In this document: one piece after another, positions 18,745 through 27,330 of the stretch
Position numbering within the stretch: the stretch's first letter is position 1
How the letters are laid out: each line of letters opens with the position of its first letter
Source of the DNA: Moanibacter sp964542645
Lineage (GTDB): Bacteria > Verrucomicrobiota > Verrucomicrobiia > Opitutales > UBA2987
Assembly (NCBI GenBank): GCA_964542645.1
Contig: CAZIUG010000015.1
Location: 682,001 to 746,000, forward strand
Direction: 5' to 3'
Length of the DNA stretch: 64,000 bases
Position numbers and translations under genes: made by a program
The notes under the pieces: model-generated
The model's input: the letters and a program-made list of their open reading frames with translations, nothing else
Told to the model about the DNA's origin: nothing
The model's database searches: none

Positions 18745-18975
18745 ATGTCAAAAATCTGCGTCGTAACTGGTAAACGCCCCCATCGGGGTGGTCGCATCAG
18801 CCGCAAGGGTATCCCCAAAAAAAGTGGAGGGATCGGCACCTACCTGGTCAAACGAGTCAAGCGCTCATTTAAGCCAAACCTTCAGAAGGTGCGTGTCCGT
18901 ATGCCAAATGGGCAGGTAAAACGTATCTGGGTTTCAGCAAAGGCGATTAAAGCGGGGAAGGTAACCAAATGCTGA
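18745..18975 (+). CDS. rpmB: Large ribosomal subunit protein bL28
   Basis: A 76-residue basic protein of normal length. MSKICVVTGKRPHRGGRISRKGIPKK is split here into recognisable parts: the N-terminal CxxTGKRP and the RISRKG segment. The C-terminal half carries the conserved NLQKVRV and KRIWVSAKAIKAGKV pattern. The zinc-binding cysteine set seen in some bL28 forms is not complete (one N-terminal and one C-terminal Cys). It is a structural protein of the 50S subunit. It stands alone; the frequent partner rpmG is not adjacent. Confidence 0.96.
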   Translation: MSKICVVTGKRPHRGGRISRKGIPKKSGGIGTYLVKRVKRSFKPNLQKVRVRMPNGQVKRIWVSAKAIKAGKVTKC

Positions 18976-19142
18976 ATTTCTGTCACGCAGTAGGTTATCG
19001 AGCTTTTATGTCTATTTTCTTTCGACAAATTCCTAACCCCTCTCAGATTCAGCTGTAGCCCATTGTCGCATTGCTCGATGACAGGAAGTTTTGACCGACT
19101 TTCTTACTAATAGATCATCCCCTTCGTTACATCCATCGCGAC

Positions 19143-19166
19143 TGGCGTCATTCGTGTAAGACGCCA
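19143..19166. repeat. Inverted repeat between rpmB and bcp (1)
   Basis: TGGCGTC (19143-19149) and GACGCCA (19160-19166) with a 10-base spacer give a perfect 7-bp stem, 167 bases after the rpmB stop. No T-run is adjacent. Confidence 0.45.
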
Positions 19167-19220
19167 CTGCAATCGGGGTAATGGCATCCGCCTAAACCAG
19201 ATTGAAAACGCTCAAGGAAT

Positions 19221-19241
19221 AGGGTTCCCGCTCTGAACCCT
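19221..19241. terminator. Possible terminator hairpin between rpmB and bcp (2)
   Basis: AGGGTTC-CCGCTCT-GAACCCT is a perfect 7-bp stem with a 7-base loop, 51 bases past the minus-strand bcp stop. It lacks a clear U-tract in either direction. Confidence 0.4.
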
Positions 19242-19292
19242 GACCTTACAAACAAATACAACTAGGCATTTATGCCAGCCATCAAAAGCACC

Positions 19293-19757
19293 CTAACCCC
19301 CAAGTGCCGCGAGCGCTTTGGGAACGGTATCTTTCGGACTCACATTATACCATACCGAAAAAACAGTCCCTTTCTCATCGATAATGAACGAAGATCGGAT
19401 GATTCCCAGATAACTTTTGCCGTACATCGATTTCTCTCCCCAAACGCCATAAGCTTCTGCTACTGCGTGATTGCGGTCAGCTAAAAGTGGAAATCCAAGA
19501 CTGAATTTCTCATCAAATTTCAGTTGATCCTCAGGACTATCTGGACTGATCCCTATGGGCACCGCAGCCAATTCAGTTAATTCCCCTAGAAACTCACTAA
19601 CGCTGCATGACTGAACTGTGCAGCCAGGTGTATCTGCCTTAGGATAGAAAAATACCAATACCTTCCGACCTATAAAGTCGGACAGTCGTACGATTTCCCC
19701 TTTTTGATCCTCCAATTTGAATTTAGGGGCCGGATTTCCTACTTCAAGTTTACTCAT
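19293..19757 (-). CDS. bcp: Bcp/PrxQ-type peroxiredoxin
   Basis: A 154-residue thioredoxin-dependent peroxidase. FFYPKADTPGCTVQSC carries the peroxidatic Cys46 and, five residues on, Cys51, the alpha2-helix resolving cysteine of the PrxQ/Bcp class. The C-terminal part (RSSFIIDEKGTVFSVWYNVSPK) is typical. The open frame runs back into tRNA-Arg, but ATG 19757 gives the normal N-terminus (MSKLEVGNPAPKFKL) and is used here. This is the second peroxiredoxin of the window and differs from the Prx6-type protein at 4150-4806 in length and cysteine pattern. Confidence 0.93.
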   Translation of the reverse strand: MSKLEVGNPAPKFKLEDQKGEIVRLSDFIGRKVLVFFYPKADTPGCTVQSCSVSEFLGELTELAAVPIGISPDSPEDQLKFDEKFSLGFPLLADRNHAVAEAYGVWGEKSMYGKSYLGIIRSSFIIDEKGTVFSVWYNVSPKDTVPKALAALGG

Positions 19758-19864
19758 AACCCCGATGTATACTTTCCTCCGAAAGCCTTTCAATCCAGAA
19801 GTTAAAAAACTCCATTCCCCATGTGAAATAGAGACACTCAGACTTTTTATGCAAAAGAGTATCT

Positions 19865-19939
19865 TGGTACTCCCGCCGGGATTCGAACCCAGATCCTCGG
19901 TTCCGGAAACCGATGTTCTATCCATTGAACTACGGGAGC
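19865..19939 (-). tRNA. tRNA-Arg (anticodon CCG), CCA encoded
   Basis: The minus strand folds as a cloverleaf. The acceptor is GCTCCCG with CGGGAGT (terminal G-U). The D arm is GTTC...GAAC. The anticodon stem is TCGGT/ACCGA with loop TTCCGGA, giving anticodon CCG at 19904-19906. The T loop is GTTCGAATC. The discriminator is A and the CCA is encoded at 19865-19867. It decodes CGG. Confidence 0.95.
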
Positions 19940-20424
19940 ATTTTCGCATACGACCGGAAATCCTCTACCACTAATTAGCGACCCGGAAGGAGGAAAGTGA
20001 ATTTGAACCTTGGTCACATCGAGTCAAATCTAAAGCCTCGAGCTAGAGCTCCATAAAAAACCAATCTAGGCCTGTATTCTTCCTCCTTATCCAAGGCTTT
20101 GTAATCTGTTGCCAGACTTTGCATGTCGACATGGCTAGGATCCTCTTTCCCTTGAATTCACTCTTTGCGAAATGCCTTATTTTGGGTTTTATCTCCTCCC
20201 CAGTATCTTTCTTTATTATCCCACTTCCTCCACAGGTCTACGTGTTTTTAGTGTTTAGATAGCAACCTTCTCAATCAACCTAGGCCTAGTTTCCAATTCG
20301 ATACAACCTTGAAGGTGGTAATTAGGTGATAGGTTGCGTTGGGGGATTTCGGCTTCGTCCATGAGTAGCATAACTCTCGACTCTATCTGCATGCGGGCAC
20401 CCCAAACTACTTTAAACAGCTGAA
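19940..20424. other. Intergenic region upstream of tRNA-Arg
   Basis: About 485 bases between tRNA-Arg and the phosphatase gene, both on the minus strand. No supported ORF, RNA or strong hairpin was found. Confidence 0.4.
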
Positions 20425-21660
20425 CTAAGATTTAGGCTTCATGCTTCCAGAAATTTTGTTTGGAATCGCATACCAATCCAAGACATCTCCATTTAGTCCG
20501 ATAGCTTCAAATCGGATCTCTTCCATCGACGCCTGAACAACCCAGAAGTGACGGGCCCGTCGACTAAAAGCTACGTAATCCCGCGCCCTTAGTCGATGGG
20601 GTCGACGCCCGAAACAACCATCCCCAAGGAAGAGTGTTCCTTGGGGATCCACGACGCCATTTCGTATCCGAGGGGTCCTTTTCAAAACGTGACCGTGATT
20701 CTCAAACGCTACAGTAAGGCCAAATCGGTCGAAAAGCGGAAGCCAATGTTGTCGACCTAAGGCATGGTATCTTCCCTCATATCTATGAGAAGCTGGATAT
20801 AAAGGTATGTGGTAAACAGCAATACGGTGTAGAACATCTCCTCTAGCCGAAAGCTCTTTCTCCAGCCAATCCGCTTGCTCTCCCCCGTGATTTGCTACGT
20901 GTCCGCTGTCGAGAATAAAAATGCCGACATTTTTCCCAAATTCTTGATAAAAATAGCTTCGATTAAACTCTGCTTTCTGACGGAAATACCCAAAAAAAAA
21001 TGGGGCCTTCTCGTGCGACTGCCCGTAACCCCCCATTACTTCGTGATTCCCAATCGCAAGCACCATAGGCACCATGTAGCCTTCAGGGGTGACACAGTGC
21101 AGTCGCCAATTGTCAAACCATCGATCCCACCTCGAATAGTGGCTTAACCTACCATTTGCATAGGCGATATCACCTCCCACAATAACAAAGAGAGGGTCCA
21201 TCTCACCCACAACTTTAAGCATTTGGGCTGTCTTATCACTCACACCCATATCTCCTCCTACAATGAATCGTATCTCTCTATCATCCGAAGGGACGGTCCT
21301 AAATTTGAATTCCGGGCTGAAACCGAGTTCTTCACTACCGATCACAAAATAGTAACTCATGTCCGCATCCAGACCCACCAGATTAGTCCAGTAAATCGAT
21401 CTTTCAGGGAATAAGCCCTCAATAGTAGATGTCGCTGCTGAACTCGAGTAACGATAAGATCTTTGCTCCCCTCTTCGGCTCTCCGTGTCGTATCGGATTT
21501 CCGCTTCTACTGGCTCACCGAGAATCTGGAAATTCACTGTCATCGTAGTCGATGGATCCCCTTCCCACGTCAGGTATACGTGCCGTGGGATCGCACCTTC
21601 TGACACAAGAATCCAGCTTAATGCTACAAACCATGATACAATTATTTTCTTCCGCATCAT
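20425..21660 (-). CDS. Secreted purple-acid-phosphatase-like metallophosphoesterase
   Basis: About 411 residues. A signal peptide (residues 1-22 from MMRKK) is followed by an N-terminal fibronectin-like beta domain (PRHVYLTWEGDPSTTMTVNF and YYFVIGSEELGFSPEFKFRT, typical of purple acid phosphatases) and a calcineurin-like catalytic domain. Its metal motifs appear in order: GGDMG, GGDIAYANG, GNHE, VYHIPLY and the terminal NHGHVLKR. It should hydrolyse phosphate esters in the periplasm. The long open frame extends to 21762 and across the divergent aldolase start, but the signal peptide fixes the start at 21660 or 21657. The divergent promoter region with eda is 89 bases. Confidence 0.88.
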   Translation of the reverse strand: MMRKKIIVSWFVALSWILVSEGAIPRHVYLTWEGDPSTTMTVNFQILGEPVEAEIRYDTESRRGEQRSYRYSSSAATSTIEGLFPERSIYWTNLVGLDADMSYYFVIGSEELGFSPEFKFRTVPSDDREIRFIVGGDMGVSDKTAQMLKVVGEMDPLFVIVGGDIAYANGRLSHYSRWDRWFDNWRLHCVTPEGYMVPMVLAIGNHEVMGGYGQSHEKAPFFFGYFRQKAEFNRSYFYQEFGKNVGIFILDSGHVANHGGEQADWLEKELSARGDVLHRIAVYHIPLYPASHRYEGRYHALGRQHWLPLFDRFGLTVAFENHGHVLKRTPRIRNGVVDPQGTLFLGDGCFGRRPHRLRARDYVAFSRRARHFWVVQASMEEIRFEAIGLNGDVLDWYAIPNKISGSMKPKS

Positions 21661-21749
21661 GTCCGACCGCCATATAATCTTCCCACGATTAGCCAAACTA
21701 AAATTCAATACTGACAAACGGCAAAGCTTAGCCTTAACTTCCATATAAT

Positions 21750-22400
21750 ATGGAAGTTCCATTCAATCCTAAACTCGCAGAAAGACTGTCCCAAACCCAA
21801 GTAGTTGCTGTAATTGTCATTGAAAAAGTGGAGGATGCAGTACCCATGGCAAATGCCTTAATGAAAGGCGGTATCGATGCAATTGAGCTTACCTTGCGGA
21901 CACCCGTTGCAATCGAAGCCATGAAAAAAATCGTCCGAGAATTACCAGAGATGAGCGTTGGAATTGGGACTGTCATTGAGATCGAACAAGTGCGAATAGT
22001 ACACGGGGAAGGAGCTAATTTCGCAGTTGCCCCTGGAATGAACCGAAAAGTTTTGGAAGAGGCTCTTGGGCTAGGGCTCTCTTTTGCTCCAGGCGTGGCG
22101 ACCCCTTCAGATATTGAAACGGCTCTCGAGTACGGATGCCGCCTGCTGAAATTTTTTCCCGCCGAACCAATTGGTGGTCTCTCCTATCTCCGAAGTATGG
22201 CAGCCCCCTACGTGCACCTCGGCATTAGATACATACCCCTCGGAGGCATCAAACCGGCGAATCTGAAAGAGTATCTTGAGGATCCCTTGATCGCCGCAAT
22301 CGGGGGATCTTGGATCGCTCCCAAAGACCTCATTAACGAAAAGAACTGGAATATGATCACTACAAACTCCCGAGAAGCGCGGGAAATCACCTTAAGTTAA
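21750..22400 (+). CDS. eda: KDPG/KHG aldolase
   Basis: A 216-residue class I aldolase that splits 2-keto-3-deoxy-6-phosphogluconate into pyruvate and glyceraldehyde 3-phosphate, or the hydroxyglutarate analogue into pyruvate and glyoxylate. The ELTLRTP motif carries the catalytic glutamate (46). GIGTV and FAVAPGMN shape the pocket. RLLKFFPAE contains the Schiff-base lysine (134), and GGIKPANLKEYL binds phosphate. No edd gene is adjacent; a PfkB kinase at 27.3-28.4 kb could supply KDPG from KDG, which is inference. Confidence 0.93.
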   Translation: MEVPFNPKLAERLSQTQVVAVIVIEKVEDAVPMANALMKGGIDAIELTLRTPVAIEAMKKIVRELPEMSVGIGTVIEIEQVRIVHGEGANFAVAPGMNRKVLEEALGLGLSFAPGVATPSDIETALEYGCRLLKFFPAEPIGGLSYLRSMAAPYVHLGIRYIPLGGIKPANLKEYLEDPLIAAIGGSWIAPKDLINEKNWNMITTNSREAREITLS

Positions 22401-22587
22401 GAGTTCTTTGAGCTTTGTCCGACAGATTACTTGACGGAGAGTAATTTGAAAGTATTCACTTCTCTAGGTACGTCATATGTCAACCATAGGATTCCTCGAA
22501 TTAGCGACTGCCTGGAACTGAGATGAGTACCAATATTTACGATCGCCCTCCCTCCCTCATGGCATCACTCCGAAAAAAATCGAGTCT

Positions 22588-24711
22588 ATGAGCGCCCATC
22601 GGGAAACGAAGGAAAACCGCGATGCGGAAGTTGAACGATATCGCACACTCCTTGATACCCCAACAGAATTCAAGGAAGGATTCGGTTGGACTACCGTTAT
22701 TGGAATTTTCTTTTGCGGTCTCGTTATGATGCCAGGGGGTATCTACCTCGGGTTAATGACTGGCGGGAATCTGAGCACGGCGGCTTCATGGGTTACTGTG
22801 ATACTATTCATGGAGATTGCCCGAAGAGCTCTACAGCCACTCTCGAGACAAAATCTCGTGGTTCTCCTACATGCCGCCCACGTAATGATGATGGGGAATC
22901 TCCTCTTCCCCGGAGGACCTCTAGCACACCTCGTCTACCGCGCTTACCTGGTTGGAAGCGATGTTGTCCGTGACGCCGGCATGTTAGGTGCTTTCCCTAG
23001 TTGGTTTGCCCCTCCCCATGATAGTGCAGCCGTCCTCGAAAGAACATTTCTGCATACGGACTGGATCATCCCGATCGCCATCATGTTTTTCATCCTTCTT
23101 GTTGGGATGATTCAGAAGTACACCATTGGATATTTTTTCTTCCGCCTTACCTCTGACGTTGAACAACTACCCTTCCCGCTGGCGCCAATACAAGCACAAG
23201 GCGCCATGGCCTTAGCGGAAGCGGATATGAGTAGTACTTCGGATGAATCAAAACCCCGAAAAGCCGAGTACTTAAAGCCGGGACTCGCCCACCTGACTAA
23301 GCGAAAGAAAAGTAACCGATGGAAGATGTTCTCCCTTGGGGCCTACCTCGGAATCGGTTTCGGTGTCATCCAAGTAGGTATTCCAGCTGTGACCGGACTT
23401 TTTCTGGCCAAGCCATTCTATCTTATTCCGCAGCCTTTTCTAGATACAACTGTCCTGACGGAAGGATTTCTCCCGGCTACTCCTACTGGCCTCACGCTCG
23501 ACCTCGGCATTATCTTCCTCGGATTTGTTCTCCCCTTCTGGGCTGTAATGGGAACTTTTGCCGCGATCGTCCTTACGGCAATCATTAATCCTATTCTACA
23601 CTATGCTGGTGTGCTCCACACCTGGAAATCTGGAATGGACACTGTCAATACTACATTCTCTAATGATATTGATTTCTGGCTGAGTTTCAATATTGGAGCC
23701 GGGCTTGGCATCGCAATTGTCTGTATCTATTCGACTGTTAGAGACTTTCGAAGAAAGCTAAAAGAAATCCGTGCTAACCCATCGAACGATGGTGTTCGGG
23801 AAGATATTTGGGCACCCCCAAGGAAAGGACGGGGGGACTATCCTCTCTGGATTGCTCTCATAGTTTACTTGCTCTCGGCAGTTGGAATGATCGGCTTATC
23901 TTTACTTCTCCTGCCCCGCACACCAGGTATCATTTTCTTCCTTATCTTCTTCGCTTTTCTTTACAGTCCGTTTATCTCCTACGTTAACGCTCGTTTACTT
24001 GGAATCTCTGGGCAAAATGTCGATATTCCCTACATCAAAGAGTCTGCATTCCTTCTTTCCGGTGCTAAAGGCATCGACATTTGGCTAGCCCCAATCCCAG
24101 TCGACAACTACGGATACCAGGCCCAGGCATTTCGAGTAAACGAGTTAACAGGAGTTCGATTCTGGTCCTTGATCAAAACCGATCTTGTTGCCCTTCCTGT
24201 CCTATTTATCCTCTCTCTCCTTTTCTGGCAGTTCATTTGGCACTCGGATGCAATTCCATCCGAGGTTTTTCCTGCCGCACAGATCAACTGGGAACTGCAG
24301 GCTAAAAAACAGGTCCTTCTATATTCTTCAACCTTTATTGGCCCTGGAGAAGACCCCTCCGAAAAACGATTTGAGGACACCGAGTTCAGTAAGGCTATCC
24401 ATCCTAAAGTCATCGGTGGAGGTTTCCTCGGTATTCTCATTCTTTATCCTCTACTTACCTTTTTTGGCTTACCTATTATGCTCATCTACGGTATGATGAG
24501 GGGCTTTGGACAATTTCCCCACATCATGATTCTTGAAGTCGTGGGAGCAATGCTTGGGCGATACTATTTTCAGAAACGATACGGGCCCCAAGATTTCCTC
24601 CGAATGGCACCCACTCTCCTTGCCGGATATTTTACCGGTGTCGGACTGATCAGCATGGCGACAATCGCTCTTCGTCTGATCAAAGCGGCCGTTTCCGGAA
24701 CCCCATTTTAG
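22588..24711 (+). CDS. OPT-like large membrane protein (DUF6785-type)
   Basis: A 707-residue protein with roughly a dozen membrane spans. The N-terminal half has MMPGGIYLGLMTGGNLSTAASW, then an amphipathic stretch and DVEQLPFPLAPIQAQGAMALAEAD, which recalls the oligopeptide-transporter superfamily layout (a glycine-rich repeat followed by a conserved proline segment). Uncharacterised proteins of this kind are common in Planctomycetes, Lentisphaerae and Verrucomicrobia, from memory named DUF6784/DUF6785. It is immediately followed (52 bases) by the permease/ATPase trio on the same strand, suggesting a shared operon. Substrate and direction of transport are unknown. Confidence 0.6.
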   Translation: MSAHRETKENRDAEVERYRTLLDTPTEFKEGFGWTTVIGIFFCGLVMMPGGIYLGLMTGGNLSTAASWVTVILFMEIARRALQPLSRQNLVVLLHAAHVMMMGNLLFPGGPLAHLVYRAYLVGSDVVRDAGMLGAFPSWFAPPHDSAAVLERTFLHTDWIIPIAIMFFILLVGMIQKYTIGYFFFRLTSDVEQLPFPLAPIQAQGAMALAEADMSSTSDESKPRKAEYLKPGLAHLTKRKKSNRWKMFSLGAYLGIGFGVIQVGIPAVTGLFLAKPFYLIPQPFLDTTVLTEGFLPATPTGLTLDLGIIFLGFVLPFWAVMGTFAAIVLTAIINPILHYAGVLHTWKSGMDTVNTTFSNDIDFWLSFNIGAGLGIAIVCIYSTVRDFRRKLKEIRANPSNDGVREDIWAPPRKGRGDYPLWIALIVYLLSAVGMIGLSLLLLPRTPGIIFFLIFFAFLYSPFISYVNARLLGISGQNVDIPYIKESAFLLSGAKGIDIWLAPIPVDNYGYQAQAFRVNELTGVRFWSLIKTDLVALPVLFILSLLFWQFIWHSDAIPSEVFPAAQINWELQAKKQVLLYSSTFIGPGEDPSEKRFEDTEFSKAIHPKVIGGGFLGILILYPLLTFFGLPIMLIYGMMRGFGQFPHIMILEVVGAMLGRYYFQKRYGPQDFLRMAPTLLAGYFTGVGLISMATIALRLIKAAVSGTPF

Positions 24712-24763
24712 CTAAACCGATTTAAGAGAGGGCAGTCGAAACCTTCTTTCCCATAAACCTTAT

Positions 24764-25804
24764 ATGATACCAAACCAGATCGTTCTTCCCAGGAAAGTGG
24801 CTTTTAATGTCGTCATTCAGGGTTTTCGTATTCGATTTGGCCGATCTGTCGTAACCGTACTCGGTGTAGTCCTCGGCATAGCCTTCCTCATGAGCATTCT
24901 TTCGAGCCAAGCTCTTCGAAAGGGCGTCGTTGCCGAAGATGAAATCCGTCTTGAGATAAGTCGTATGCTCAGTTTTCTCCGAGCAGAAATGGGGCCTCCA
25001 GAAGAACGTACTATTGGGTTGATTCTGACAGGATCATTGAACGAAACCGAGAGTCGTCTTATCCTAGAGCTTGAAAAGGAGGGCCTCGGAAAGCTAAAAT
25101 GGTCTGGCTCCTACGAGGACGAATTCCCAATTCCAATTCAGGATGTCGTGCTCGAGAAGACTGCGGAACAAGACGTTGGACAGGAAGTTAGTGCTATTCT
25201 GATAATGGGTTCGGGGCCCCTACCGAACATAGACTGGATAAATCTGACGGAAAAATCCCGCCAAAAAGTACTCGCTCTAAGTCGAAAGCAAAATTTTGAT
25301 TTCCCATCTTCTTCCGGAACCGTAGTCGACCTTTGGCGTGAAATGAGACCAGAAGAAATTATCAAGGCAGAGAGAGACATGGCTAAAGAAAAGGTGCGGA
25401 GTATATGGATAATCACAATTTCTTTAATTGTAACCATTATTGGAATTAGTAATGCAATGCTCATGTCAGTCTCCGAAAGATTCCGGGAAATAGGCACTAT
25501 GAAATGCCTCGGAGCGCTGTCAGCCTTCGTTAGAATTATTTTTATTATTGAATCCGGCATCATCGGCTCCATCGGAGGTATCCTCGGTTGTTCTGTCGGA
25601 GTCCTTTTTTCGTTTCTGGCCTATACCGTGACTTACGGAATTTCTTTGGCTGCCATTTCTTTCCTTGATGGTGCCGCTTCTCTCGCCTTTTATGCTCTCA
25701 TAAGTCTATTCCTCAGTATCGCTATGTCTATCCTTGCTGCCATATATCCAGCTAGCGTAGCGGCTCGAATGGTTCCCGCAGATGCACTTCGTTCTAATGT
25801 TTAG
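24764..25804 (+). CDS. FtsX/MacB-type ABC transporter permease
   Basis: A 346-residue permease. One N-terminal span (about residues 29-48) is followed by a periplasmic domain to about residue 205 and then three C-terminal spans, the four-span MacB/LolC layout. The cytoplasmic coupling motif SVSERFREIGTMKCLGA, just after the second span, is diagnostic. Transporters of this class move lipoproteins, peptides or toxins out of the inner membrane by mechanotransmission rather than importing solutes. The periplasmic domain is not recognised. Two ATPase genes follow directly (gap of 15 bases, then a 1-base overlap), so the three genes are one operon. Confidence 0.85.
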   Translation: MIPNQIVLPRKVAFNVVIQGFRIRFGRSVVTVLGVVLGIAFLMSILSSQALRKGVVAEDEIRLEISRMLSFLRAEMGPPEERTIGLILTGSLNETESRLILELEKEGLGKLKWSGSYEDEFPIPIQDVVLEKTAEQDVGQEVSAILIMGSGPLPNIDWINLTEKSRQKVLALSRKQNFDFPSSSGTVVDLWREMRPEEIIKAERDMAKEKVRSIWIITISLIVTIIGISNAMLMSVSERFREIGTMKCLGALSAFVRIIFIIESGIIGSIGGILGCSVGVLFSFLAYTVTYGISLAAISFLDGAASLAFYALISLFLSIAMSILAAIYPASVAARMVPADALRSNV

Positions 25805-25819
25805 CACCATTTTAGCCCA

Positions 25820-26608
25820 ATGATGCCGGAATCCCTAAATGATCATCCTATGATCAAGGAGCTCTTCAGCGCTTCGACTAAAGAAGAGCGTGAATGCATA
25901 ATTCATGCCGTCGATGTTAAAAAAATATTTCGCATGGAAAAACAGGAGACACACGCTCTCCGTGGGGCCACCCTCGATGTCTACAAAGGTGAATACCTTT
26001 CCATAATGGGCCCATCTGGCTCAGGGAAGTCTACGCTCTTCAACATGATTGGCGCCCTACAAAAACCAACTTCAGGAAAGGTTTATATCGATCAGGTAGA
26101 CATCGCCCAACTCGACCATAACGAACTTGCCTGGCTTCGCTGTCGCAAGATTGGGTACATCTTCCAAACATTTAACTTAATCCAGGTAATGACATGTCTC
26201 GAAAACGTTACTCTGCCCATGAGCTTTGCCGGGACTGAATCGGAAACCGCTCGCGAAAAAGGATTAGAAATCTTGCGGCTCGTGGGTCTTCAGGAGAGAG
26301 CCCTGCATAAACCAGCGGAATTGAGTGGCGGGCAACAACAACGGGTTGCAATCGCCCGCGCTTTGGCTAACAGTCCGGAGATCATACTTGCCGATGAGCC
26401 TACTGCTAATCTTGATCAAAAAACCGGAGCTGAAATCATCGATCTACTCGCTGAACTTAAGGAGAACTACGGAGTAACTATTATCTCGGCAACCCACGAC
26501 CTCAAGATGCTTAGGAGCTCCGACCGAATCCTTTGGATCGTCGATGGAAGGATTGTCAAATCGGCTAAACCAGATGAATTAGATTTTGATAGCCCGGAAT
26601 TTCACTAA
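25820..26608 (+). CDS. ABC transporter ATP-binding protein 1 (LolD/MacB type)
   Basis: A 262-residue nucleotide-binding subunit. Walker A is GPSGSGKST, the Q-loop FQTFNLI, the signature LSGGQQQR, Walker B ILADEPTANLD and the H-loop ATHD. It carries an N-terminal extension of about 30 residues before the standard domain. All catalytic residues are present. Its stop TAA shares one base with the start of the next gene, a tight translational coupling. It resembles its neighbour so closely, even at DNA level around the P-loop, that the pair probably arose by tandem duplication. Confidence 0.9.
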   Translation: MMPESLNDHPMIKELFSASTKEERECIIHAVDVKKIFRMEKQETHALRGATLDVYKGEYLSIMGPSGSGKSTLFNMIGALQKPTSGKVYIDQVDIAQLDHNELAWLRCRKIGYIFQTFNLIQVMTCLENVTLPMSFAGTESETAREKGLEILRLVGLQERALHKPAELSGGQQQRVAIARALANSPEIILADEPTANLDQKTGAEIIDLLAELKENYGVTIISATHDLKMLRSSDRILWIVDGRIVKSAKPDELDFDSPEFH

Positions 26609-27330
26609 TGGCTGAACAAATTGTGCAGGTCGAGGACGTCAAAAAGCTCTACCACATGGGAGACGAAGAGGTTTGGGCCTTGAAGGGGATCAGCCTGGAT
26701 ATTCGTAAGGGTGAGTTCTTATCCATAATGGGCCCATCCGGCTCTGGGAAGTCGACCCTCTTCAATCAAATTGGGGCTCTTGACGTGCCAACTGAGGGCA
26801 GAGTCTATTTTGAAGGAGAGTCGGTTTTCGAACTTTCTGAAAGCCAACAGGCCTGGTTCCGTTGCAATCAAATTGGCTACATTTTTCAGACCTTTAATTT
26901 AATTCCTGTTATGAGCGCCCTACAGAATGTCTCCCTACCCATGCTCTTTCAAGGAGAAGAAGCCGCAAGGGCAGATCAAAGAGCAACTGATATTCTCGAT
27001 CGTGTTGGCTTGGGACATCGCCTCCACCATAAGCCATTTGAATTGTCCGGGGGCCAGCAACAGAGAGTCGCTGTTGCACGTGCTCTCGCCAACACCCCTT
27101 CCCTCATCCTCGCTGACGAACCAACCGGAAATCTCGATACCAAGACCGGCTCCGAAATCGTCGATTTACTCAAAAGCCTCAACACAAAAGAAGGCGTAAC
27201 TATCGTTTGCTCCACCCATGATCCAAAAATGATTGCATCTTCGGATCGTATCTGCTGGATCCTCGATGGCCGCCTTGAACGGATCTCAAGCGGGGCCGAC
27301 TTCGACCTTAAAGAGATGGAGCAGAACTGA
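26608..27330 (+). CDS. ABC transporter ATP-binding protein 2 (LolD/MacB type)
   Basis: A 240-residue ATPase with Walker A GPSGSGKST, Q-loop FQTFNLI, signature LSGGQQQR, Walker B ILADEPTGNLD and H-loop STHD. It is intact and lacks the N-terminal extension of ATPase 1. It is probably the second half of a heterodimeric engine for the FtsX-type permease, since only one permease gene is present. The 3' end overlaps the convergent PfkB kinase gene by 23 bases. Confidence 0.9.
   Translation: MAEQIVQVEDVKKLYHMGDEEVWALKGISLDIRKGEFLSIMGPSGSGKSTLFNQIGALDVPTEGRVYFEGESVFELSESQQAWFRCNQIGYIFQTFNLIPVMSALQNVSLPMLFQGEEAARADQRATDILDRVGLGHRLHHKPFELSGGQQQRVAVARALANTPSLILADEPTGNLDTKTGSEIVDLLKSLNTKEGVTIVCSTHDPKMIASSDRICWILDGRLERISSGADFDLKEMEQN

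Larger units (their letters stand above)
18976..19292. other. Convergent intergenic region with two hairpins
   Basis: Gap between rpmB and the convergent bcp gene. Two perfect 7-bp stems are listed separately; nothing else was recognised. Confidence 0.5.

Noticed and set aside
19758..19949. N-terminal extension of bcp
   Set aside because: The frame passes through tRNA-Arg; the ATG at 19757 gives the normal family start.
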